In this document: positions 57,845 to 64,000 of the stretch, in pieces
Layout of the letters: every line of letters begins with the position of its first letter
Numbering within the stretch: the stretch's first letter is position 1
Origin: JBDTSW01 sp963807385
Lineage (GTDB): Bacteria > Actinomycetota > Thermoleophilia > Solirubrobacterales > 70-9
Length of the DNA: 64,000 nt
Assembly: GCA_963807385.1 (NCBI GenBank)
Contig: CAWEBQ010000004.1
Span: 124,001 to 188,000, forward strand
Direction of reading: 5' to 3'
Position numbers and translations under genes: made by a program
Notes under the pieces: generated by a model
Told to the model about the DNA's origin: nothing
Databases searched by the model: none
What the model saw: only the letters and a program-made list of their open reading frames with translations

Positions 57845-58942
57845 TTACGAAATGGTTGCCGCCCGAGCCGCCGGATCGCTCGTGGCGATCCGCTCGAGCC
57901 AGGCCTCAGGGCGCTCCATCTCGGCGATGTCCGGGAGGGCCGTCGGGCCGTCCCAGACCAGGTTCAGGGTCTCGAGCCCGCCTCGCCGAACGACCTCGTC
58001 GCAGAACGCCTTGCCGACCCGATACTGGCGGAGCTTCAGGTCCATGCCCAGCAGGCGGCCGGCGATCATCTCGAACGGCCCGCGCCCGGACCGGCGGTCC
58101 TCCAGGCGCCGGCGAAGGTCCCCAACGCCGGGCACGAACCCGGCCGCGGCAGCATCCATGACGTGCTCAGCATGGCCCTCGATCAGGGTCATGGTCGCCT
58201 GGATCCGATCGAGCGTAGGCGCCTGGTCCGGGCCGGTAAGCGCCTTCGCGAGATCCCCCTTGAGCAGCGTCGCGATGGTCTGACGCGGGCTGGAGACCAG
58301 CCGCCGGATCAAATCGGAGATACCCACGCCCTCGGTGGCCGAGGCCAGGAGGGTGCGGATCAGGCCGCCGATGTGATCGCGCAGCCAGGGGGCGGCGGCG
58401 AACTGGATCGCGTGCGTCGTCTCGTGCAGCGCCACCCATTTCGCGAAGGGCTCCAGCTCGACGCCCAGCTCCCCTGCGCTTCCGGCGATGTTCGGCGTCA
58501 CGAACAACAGTCGCGCAGGCCGATCCGGGCCGATGATCGCCAGGTCGTACTGACCGAGGACGCGCCTGGCGGCGTACCCGGCGGCCACGCCGACCTCGGC
58601 GCCGGTTGCCCCGCCGACAACCGACCGGGCGATCCCACCGAGCGGGCCGGGAAGGTTGATCTCGATGCCGTGCTCGCGCTGGAGCTCGTCCGCGAGGCCG
58701 CGCAGCGTGCCGAGGACGGCGGCCGACCACTCCCCGCGCCCCACGGCCTCGGACGGCGGAAGCGCGCGGTCCGGGTCAAGCAGGGAGTAGGAGCGGATCA
58801 GCCCCTCCGCCTCGGAGCAGGTCGCGGCGAGCGCCTCGGGGGCGAGCGCCGCTGGGACCGGCCGCGCGTCGGCGTCGGAGGCCCCGCTGACGGTGCCCGC
58901 GATCCGGCGGGCCAGCCTCCAGTCGACCAGCGACGTGCTCAC
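57845..58942 (-). CDS. Zinc-dependent metalloprotease, DUF2342 / F420-biosynthesis-associated family
   Basis: A 365-residue protein. The N-terminal SLVDWRLARRIAGTVSG and helical first half are typical of the actinobacterial DUF2342/'coenzyme F420 biosynthesis associated' family. The zincin motif WVALHETTHAIQF at about 169-181 gives HExxH with His173, Glu174 and His177. The later TMTLIEGHAEHVMDAAA probably supplies the third ligand (Glu/His). Substrate and true role are unknown; the F420 link is by co-occurrence only. The GTG start overlaps the inositol-phosphatase stop (GTGA), so translation is coupled. Confidence 0.85.
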   Translation of the reverse strand: MSTSLVDWRLARRIAGTVSGASDADARPVPAALAPEALAATCSEAEGLIRSYSLLDPDRALPPSEAVGRGEWSAAVLGTLRGLADELQREHGIEINLPGPLGGIARSVVGGATGAEVGVAAGYAARRVLGQYDLAIIGPDRPARLLFVTPNIAGSAGELGVELEPFAKWVALHETTHAIQFAAAPWLRDHIGGLIRTLLASATEGVGISDLIRRLVSSPRQTIATLLKGDLAKALTGPDQAPTLDRIQATMTLIEGHAEHVMDAAAAGFVPGVGDLRRRLEDRRSGRGPFEMIAGRLLGMDLKLRQYRVGKAFCDEVVRRGGLETLNLVWDGPTALPDIAEMERPEAWLERIATSDPAARAATIS

Positions 58943-59775
58943 GACGGCGCCTCGGCCGGCTCGGCGAGCGCCTGCACATCGCGCAGCGTGCTCAGGCCGT
59001 CGGAATCCAGGGCCGCGGTCAGGTGGTACCGGGCGTCGAGGTCGAGCGGCGCCTCGGCGAGGGTCACCCCTCCGAACTCGACCTGCGCGCCCGCCTCGCG
59101 AGCGATCAGCTGCGCCGCGGCAGCGTCGACCGACCTGCAGGCGCGGCCGGTGACCATCCCGTCCAGGCGCCCCGTGGCCACCCAACAGAGCGTGATGGCG
59201 ATCGACCCCACGGCTCGGATCCGGTAGGCCTTGCCCTCCAGCTCGTGCAGCATCGGCAGAATCCGGGCCGGCTTGGCGCCCTCGAAGCCCACTACCTCGA
59301 GGCCGTACCCGGGTCCGGTCGCGTCGAGCTCGGTCCCGTTGCGCCGCGCGCCTTCGCCGCGAGCCGCGGTGAACTCCTCGCCGGCCCCGAAGTCGTAGAC
59401 GTAGGCGAACTCCACGTCGCCCATCGCCGGACCCGACGCGACGGCGACGCTCAGCGAGTGGCTCGGGATCGTTCGGCGCGCGTTGAGGGAACCGTCGATC
59501 GGATCGATCACGACCCGCCTGGCGTCGGAGCCGTCCCCGAACTCGACGGTGCCGCGCTCCTCGGAGATGGCGGTGAAGGACTCACCCTCACGATGGAGGC
59601 CGTCGAGCTCCCCAAAGACGATGTCCTCGGCTCGCCGGTCGATCACCAGCGTCCGGTCCCCACCCTCTCCGCGCCCGTCGTAGACGGTGCGGCCCGCGAT
59701 CGTGGGATCGGCCGCGAAGAGGTCACGTTGGGCCTCCACCATGTGGCGGCAGGCGGTGAGCCATCGGTCCGGCAT
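58939..59775 (-). CDS. Inositol monophosphatase-family phosphatase
   Basis: A 278-residue metal-dependent phosphatase of the IMPase superfamily. The metal-binding Glu is in AISEERG (71-75). Motif DPIDGSLNARR at 91-101 matches the conserved DPIDGTxN. The last metal site, usually WDxAAG, appears as RSVDAAAAQLI, with Trp replaced but the Asp kept. Members hydrolyse inositol-, fructose- or nucleotide 3'-phosphates; the substrate is open. ATG start with TAACCT seven bases upstream. It leads the metalloprotease gene with a four-base overlap. Confidence 0.85.
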   Translation of the reverse strand: MPDRWLTACRHMVEAQRDLFAADPTIAGRTVYDGRGEGGDRTLVIDRRAEDIVFGELDGLHREGESFTAISEERGTVEFGDGSDARRVVIDPIDGSLNARRTIPSHSLSVAVASGPAMGDVEFAYVYDFGAGEEFTAARGEGARRNGTELDATGPGYGLEVVGFEGAKPARILPMLHELEGKAYRIRAVGSIAITLCWVATGRLDGMVTGRACRSVDAAAAQLIAREAGAQVEFGGVTLAEAPLDLDARYHLTAALDSDGLSTLRDVQALAEPAEAPS

Positions 59776-59782
59776 CGGCCTC

Positions 59783-59800
59783 AGGTTAGAACGCTAGGTT
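59783..59800. promoter_or_regulatory. Back-to-back -10-like hexamers of two divergent leaderless genes
   Basis: TAACCT (minus strand, 59783-59788) lies seven bases before the inositol-phosphatase ATG at 59775. TAGGTT (plus strand, 59795-59800) lies seven bases before the helicase-nuclease GTG at 59808. The two start codons are only 32 bases apart. Confidence 0.5.
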
Positions 59801-59807
59801 CTTCGTA

Positions 59808-62800
59808 GTGGAGAGGGCAACGGAGGCGCAGCAACTGGTGGCCCAGCATCGGGACGGTCCGATGCTCATCCTCGGCGCGGCCGGCACGGGACGCAGCGAG
59901 GCGCTGGCGCTGCGGCTCGCCTCGCTGGTAAAGGAAGGCCTCGAGGCCGATCGAGTGCTCATCCTCACCCGTTCCAAGGCGGCCGCATCGCGGTTGCTCG
60001 AGCGCTGCGAGACCCTGGTCGACCGGCCCTACACCGAGCTCTGGGTCGGCACCTACCGCGATGTCTCGGAGCGCCTTCTGCGGGAGCACGCGATGGAAGC
60101 AGGCCTCGACCCGTTCTTCGCCACTGTTGAGTTGCCGGACCGCCTGGCGATTCTGCTCGATCGGCTCGACGACCTCCCGCTACGACTCCACGAGATCCGG
60201 GGCAACCCCTCGGGCCTGCTCGCTCGGCTGCTCCGGCGAATCGACCTGCTGAAGGCCGAGGGCGTAAACCCGCGGCGCCTGCGCCTATGGGCGGAGGCCG
60301 AGGTCGAGGCGGCGGGCGGCGTGCCGGCGCGCGAGCGGGCTAGGCGGGAGGCCGAGTTCGCCGAGTTCTACGCGCGCCACGACGCCATTCTTCGCGAGAG
60401 CGGCAGCCTGGACGAGGGCGACCTGCCCCTGGAGCTGGCCCGGCTCCTCCGCGAGCGCCCCGACGTAATGGAGGCGACCTCGAAGCGATTCACGGCGGTG
60501 ATGGCCGACGAGCTTGAGGACGCCGCCCCAGCCCATCGGGAGCTCCTCGCGGCGCTGGCATCTCAGGGCGGCCCGGTCTGCGCGTGCGATCCGCGCCAAG
60601 GCGTGCGCCGCTTCCGCTGCGCGGGAGAGGCCACCGTTGCCTGGTTTGCGGATGCCTACCCGGACGCGCGTGACGTCGAGCTCGAGCCGGCTCAGCGCTT
60701 CGGCGCGGGAATCGCGGCGGCCGCCGCGATCGCTGGGGGGGGCGACCAGCCCGCCGTTCCAGAGCCCCCGGGCGACGTCCACTTTTGGCGCTGTTCCACC
60801 GAGCGAGCGCAGGCTCAGGCGGCTGCGCGCGAGGTCGAGGTGCTGCTGGGCTCCGGTGTTTCCCCCGACCGGATCTGCCTGATAGCGGCCGCCGGGTGGC
60901 GGGAGGGCAGGCTGCTCGGCGCGGCGCTGGAGGAGCGCAACGTGCCCTTCCGCTATGCCGGCGCGGCGGCGTTCTTCCAGCGCCGCGAGGTCCGCGACGC
61001 CCTCGCCTGGCTGCGGATGCTGGCCGACCCGAAGGACTCGGCCGCCGTCGTCCGGGCGCTCACGCGGCCGCCGGTGGAGTTGCGCTCGGTGGACCTGGCT
61101 CGCGTCACCACGATTGCCCGCCGTCGCAAGCTGGACATGATCTCCGCTCTCCAGGCCGCCTTGGAGAGCCCCCAGTTACCGCCGGAGGCCCGCGACCGCA
61201 TCCACTCGTTCCTGCGGCTCTACCAGGCGGCCTCGGCCGCGCTCGAGGATCGCCGCGCCGATGTCTTCGTCCGGCGGCTGATCGAGCGGATCGGCCTGCG
61301 GCGGCATAGGCTCTTCGCGGCCAGCCCCGAGACGGCGGAGCGCCTCGTCAACCTCTCGCAGCTCGCCGACATGGCCGCGGCCTGGTCCCGGCGCCAGCCC
61401 CAGGCGTCCACTCGTGACTTCATCCGTCACGTGACCGCCGTCGCCGATGCCGGCGAGTTGGGGGTCGAGGAGGGCGACGAGCCGTCGGTGGGGGCGGTCC
61501 TGGTCGCCGAGCCCGAGCAGGTGAAGGGGCTCGAGTTCGACCACGTCTATCTCCTTGGCCTCCACCTCGGCGCCATCGACGGGCACGCATCCGAGGACGA
61601 GTGGGTGCCGCCCGCGCTCACCGGTGACGAGATGCCCGAGCCGGACGAGGGCCTGGTGGCGACGCGCCGCTCCCGTCTCGCCTACATCTCCATGACCCGC
61701 GCCGGTCAGGGGCTCGTGCTGTCCTGGTCGGAGGCGATCGGAGACAAGCCGGTGCACCCGTCGCCCCTCCTGGAGGCCGTGCGAGCGGCGCTCGGCGGGG
61801 AGGAGGTCGTCCACGAGGAGGAGCTGTTCGGCCCGGCGGAGAGCCTCCACTCCACCTACCGCATGATCCGCGACGAGGTGCTCGAGGCGTCGTGGCGGGC
61901 GGGCTCGGCGATCTCGGAGATGCGCCTCGATACGGCGGACGACGTCAACCGCGCCGTCGCCCGGTTCCTCGAGATGCTCAAGCTCGCGTCGTTGGTGCAG
62001 CGCCCCGGGGAGGAGGCGGGAGCGGAGGCGCTCGCCGACGTCAACGAGTTGCTGGCGCGCGTGGCCACGCCCGAGCAACGAGCCGTGCTGGAGGCGTCGG
62101 CGCTCGACGATTACGTGTTGGGCGAGGAGCGTGGCAGGGAGGATCGGCGGGCGAAGGCCCGCAGCCGCCACGAGCCGTCGCTCGACCAGTTCATCCCCCG
62201 CAAAGACGACGGCCTGGCCCTTTCCGCATCCGATATCGACCTCTACCGGATCTGCCCCCTGCGCTACAAGTTCGCCCGCGTTTTCGCGATCCCGCAGGAG
62301 CCCACGATCAATCAGCGCTTCGGGATCCTGATCCACAACGTGCTCGACCGCTTCCACTCCGAGGAGATGCGCTCGGCCGAGGCGGGTCTCGCCGGCGATG
62401 CGGCGCTGGCGGGTGAGGTGCAGCGGACCGGGGACCTCAACCGGCTGCTCTCGCTGTTCGAGGCCGGCTGGCGGCGGAGCGGATTCGGCTCCTCCGACGA
62501 CGAGCTGCAGTACCGCGATCGCGCCGTCGCCGCGCTCACCCGGTACCACGAGCGGCACCTGCGCTCGGACTCCAGCCCGGTCTGGCTGGAGCGCAGCTTC
62601 AACTTCCGTATCGGCCCGCACCAGCTGCGCGGCCGGATCGATCGCGTTGACCGCACCCCGGACGGGGGCTACGAGCTCATCGACTACAAGACCGGTGAGC
62701 GTCGCTCGTCGGTGACGACCTCCGACGACGTCCAGATCCCGCTCTACCGGATCGGTGCTCGCGAGGCCTGGCAGATAGAGGCGAGCGCCGGGAGCTACTG

Positions 62801-62981
62801 GTACGTGCTCGACGACGAGCGGGTCACCGTGCCGCCCGAACCGGACGATGTCGAGCGCGTCGAGCGGACCGTGCTGGAGGTAGCCGGAGGGATCGAGGGG
62901 CAGGACTTCGAGCCCAGACCCTCGCCCCAGGTGTGCTCGTGGTGCGATTACCGACTGATCTGCCCCGCGAGCGAGGCGTAG
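59808..62981 (+). CDS. AdnA/RecB-like helicase-nuclease with degenerate Walker A and Fe-S nuclease domain
   Basis: A 1057-residue UvrD-like/PD-(D/E)XK fusion resembling one subunit of the actinobacterial AdnAB recombination complex. The P-loop reads ILGAAGTGRSEAL (23-33), with Arg in place of the essential Lys, and the motif II region is VMADELEDAAP. The middle contains EPEQVKGLEFDHVYLLGL and YISMTRAGQGLVL (motifs V-VI). The nuclease core has HNVLDRFH, LRGRIDRVDRT and YELIDYKTG. Cysteines at about 816 and at 1043, 1046 and 1052 (CSWCDYRLIC) fit a [4Fe-4S] clamp. So the nuclease looks active and the motor doubtful. No partner subunit lies nearby. Confidence 0.87.
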   Translation: MERATEAQQLVAQHRDGPMLILGAAGTGRSEALALRLASLVKEGLEADRVLILTRSKAAASRLLERCETLVDRPYTELWVGTYRDVSERLLREHAMEAGLDPFFATVELPDRLAILLDRLDDLPLRLHEIRGNPSGLLARLLRRIDLLKAEGVNPRRLRLWAEAEVEAAGGVPARERARREAEFAEFYARHDAILRESGSLDEGDLPLELARLLRERPDVMEATSKRFTAVMADELEDAAPAHRELLAALASQGGPVCACDPRQGVRRFRCAGEATVAWFADAYPDARDVELEPAQRFGAGIAAAAAIAGGGDQPAVPEPPGDVHFWRCSTERAQAQAAAREVEVLLGSGVSPDRICLIAAAGWREGRLLGAALEERNVPFRYAGAAAFFQRREVRDALAWLRMLADPKDSAAVVRALTRPPVELRSVDLARVTTIARRRKLDMISALQAALESPQLPPEARDRIHSFLRLYQAASAALEDRRADVFVRRLIERIGLRRHRLFAASPETAERLVNLSQLADMAAAWSRRQPQASTRDFIRHVTAVADAGELGVEEGDEPSVGAVLVAEPEQVKGLEFDHVYLLGLHLGAIDGHASEDEWVPPALTGDEMPEPDEGLVATRRSRLAYISMTRAGQGLVLSWSEAIGDKPVHPSPLLEAVRAALGGEEVVHEEELFGPAESLHSTYRMIRDEVLEASWRAGSAISEMRLDTADDVNRAVARFLEMLKLASLVQRPGEEAGAEALADVNELLARVATPEQRAVLEASALDDYVLGEERGREDRRAKARSRHEPSLDQFIPRKDDGLALSASDIDLYRICPLRYKFARVFAIPQEPTINQRFGILIHNVLDRFHSEEMRSAEAGLAGDAALAGEVQRTGDLNRLLSLFEAGWRRSGFGSSDDELQYRDRAVAALTRYHERHLRSDSSPVWLERSFNFRIGPHQLRGRIDRVDRTPDGGYELIDYKTGERRSSVTTSDDVQIPLYRIGAREAWQIEASAGSYWYVLDDERVTVPPEPDDVERVERTVLEVAGGIEGQDFEPRPSPQVCSWCDYRLICPASEA

Positions 62982-62987
62982 CCACGG

Positions 62988-63872
62988 CTAGCCGCCGGGT
63001 GGGTCCTCGGGCTCGGTGCCCCGCTGGCGCAGGAACCGCTGGAACTCCTGGGCGATCGAGTCCCCGGTCGCGACGTCCTCGCCGTCACCGAAGGTGACCT
63101 CTTGTTCGGACTCGAGGCGCTGGACCAGCTCCTGGATCTCCGGATTGGACTGCACGGCGCGATCGACCTGACGATCGAAGCGCTCGATCGCGTCCTCCAG
63201 CTCGGAGGCCTCGACCACGGTGCCCGTCAGTCCCTCCAGCCGGCGCAGCAGGGCGAGGGCAGCCTTCGGGTTGGGCACCGCGGCCACGTAGTGGGGCACC
63301 GCGGCCCAGAGGCTGGCCGAGGCGATTCCGCGCTGGCGGCACTGGTCGTGGAGCACGCCCACGATGCCGGTCGGCCCCTCGTAGTTCGAACGGCTGAGGC
63401 CGAGCCGTTCGACCAGCGCGGGGTCCGACGCGAGGCCGGTGATCGGCACGGGCATGCTGTGGGCGACGTCAGCGATCAGCGCGCCGAGGGTCACCATCAT
63501 CTCCACGCCGAGCTCCTGGCTGGCGTCGAGGATCGCCTCGGAGAACGTCCTCCAGCGCAGGTTCGGCTCGGTGCCGCTGAGGATGATCAGGTCGCGCTCG
63601 GCGTCGGGGACGAGCGCCGCGACGAGGGTGTTCTGCGGCCAATCGACGTGGCGAGCCTGCCCGTCGGTGAGACGGATCGACGGCCGGTTCACCTGGAAGT
63701 CGAAGAACTCCTCCGGGTCGATCGTTGCGACGGGCGTGCCGTCCAGGCCTGCGGCGGCGGCCTCGAGCGCCGTCGTCGCCGCGCTCGCGGCGTCGTTCCA
63801 CCCGGCGAAGGCGGCTACGAGGACCGGCGACCGTAGCGCCGGGCGCTCCCCATCCCAGATCAAGGCGTCCAC
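62988..63872 (-). CDS. PAC2-family protein
   Basis: A 294-residue protein of the PAC2 (proteasome-assembly-chaperone-like) family found across actinobacteria. Features are PVLVAAFAGWNDAASAATTAL at the N-terminus, DPEEFFDFQVNRPSIRLTDG, DLIILSGTEPNLRWRTFSEAIL, MMVTLGALIADVAHSMPVPITG and ASLWAAVPHYVAAVPNPKAALALL. The bacterial proteins have no proven function. The C-terminal ~60 residues are acidic and charged. GTG start with TACCCT six bases upstream. It is convergent with the helicase-nuclease, with six bases between stops. Confidence 0.9.
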   Translation of the reverse strand: MDALIWDGERPALRSPVLVAAFAGWNDAASAATTALEAAAAGLDGTPVATIDPEEFFDFQVNRPSIRLTDGQARHVDWPQNTLVAALVPDAERDLIILSGTEPNLRWRTFSEAILDASQELGVEMMVTLGALIADVAHSMPVPITGLASDPALVERLGLSRSNYEGPTGIVGVLHDQCRQRGIASASLWAAVPHYVAAVPNPKAALALLRRLEGLTGTVVEASELEDAIERFDRQVDRAVQSNPEIQELVQRLESEQEVTFGDGEDVATGDSIAQEFQRFLRQRGTEPEDPPGG

Positions 63873-63878
63873 GGGGCG

Positions 63879-63884
63879 AGGGTA
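63879..63884 (-). promoter_or_regulatory. -10-like hexamer of a leaderless start (PAC2 gene)
   Basis: TACCCT on the minus strand, six bases before the GTG at 63872. Confidence 0.45.
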
Positions 63885-63935
63885 TCGCGGGAGGTATCCG
63901 CCCGGCGCCGCCTACCGCACTTTCGCGATCCCCAG

Positions 63936-64000
63936 GTCACACCCCCGCAACGGTGCCAGGCACCGTCACGCAAGTCACACCCCGTCACGGTGCCAGGCAC
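63936..64000. repeat. Two copies of a short palindrome-bearing repeat, continuing past the window
   Basis: GTCACACCCC...CGGTGCCAGGCAC occurs at 63936-63964 and again at 63974-64000. The core GGTGCCAGGCACC is a palindrome with a single central base. The array is cut by the window edge. It looks like a REP-type intergenic repeat, not a CRISPR (units too short and imperfect). Confidence 0.6.

Noticed and set aside
63936..64000. CRISPR array
   Set aside because: Repeats are palindromic, imperfect and separated by only about nine bases; no cas genes in the window.

Overview
The window is GC-rich, densely coded DNA from a high-GC Gram-positive bacterium. My best guess is an actinobacterium of the Thermoleophilia/Solirubrobacterales type. 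The reasons are a fused PafB-PafC regulator, a PAC2 protein, a DUF2342-type 'F420-associated' metalloprotease, a long Lhr helicase, an AdnA/RecB-like helicase-nuclease, large LuxR (LAL) regulators, and many GTG/TTG starts sitting 6-8 bases downstream of a TANNNT hexamer (leaderless promoter architecture). No plasmid, phage or CRISPR genes are visible. One tRNA (Phe, GAA) is present and no rRNA.

Layout. 0-5 kb: the 5' end of a cyclase-type regulator, a LAL regulator, an FAD-dependent oxidoreductase, then a decayed stretch holding a LuxR-HTH scrap and the last ~55 codons of a flavin amine oxidase. 5-11 kb: YjbR-like protein, alkyltransferase-like protein, 2-hydroxyacid dehydrogenase, a frameshifted SDR, a mini WecB-like protein overlapping a nucleotide-sugar dehydrogenase, a membrane protein and a RibD-like reductase. 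11-16 kb: secreted GH31 glycosidase, sulfotransferase, HAD hydrolase. 16-26 kb: sucCD, an HTH/nucleotidyltransferase pair, aminotransferase, DtxR-like regulator, HAD phosphatase, YcaQ-like protein, a divergent folP and a DUF1998-type helicase. 26-34 kb: secreted proteins, tRNA-Phe, MMPL and MFS transporters, a YhaM-like HD protein, and two tandem paralogous membrane-anchored Cys-motif proteins. 34-41 kb: pafBC, MBL hydrolase, penicillin-acylase-like Ntn hydrolase, a second small-ORF/nucleotidyltransferase pair and a PPOX protein. 41-44 kb: rmlA-rmlD-rmlB. 44-51 kb: lhr, nei-like glycosylase, Crp regulator, pcm, ASCH protein. 51-54 kb: CIRCE-groES-groEL (groEL frameshifted twice) and a PAS-GGDEF protein. 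54-64 kb: NAD-binding epimerase-like protein, ferredoxin, Mrp, a basic coiled-coil protein, metalloprotease, inositol-phosphatase-like protein, helicase-nuclease and PAC2, ending in short palindromic repeats.

Functional themes are dTDP-sugar and other activated-sugar metabolism for the cell surface (rmlADB, nucleotide-sugar dehydrogenase, sulfotransferase, GH31), DNA repair (PafBC, Lhr, Nei, YcaQ-like, ATL, AdnA-like), protein quality control (groESL under CIRCE, Pcm, PAC2) and central metabolism (sucCD). The most unusual observations are the window-wide leaderless start architecture, the tandem paralogous C-x13-C membrane proteins, two nucleotidyltransferases each overlapping a small partner gene, a palindromic repeat inserted in frame inside a metallo-hydrolase gene, and paired compensating frameshifts in groEL and an SDR gene. 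All functional statements rest on reading the translated sequence and remembered family features; no database search was possible.
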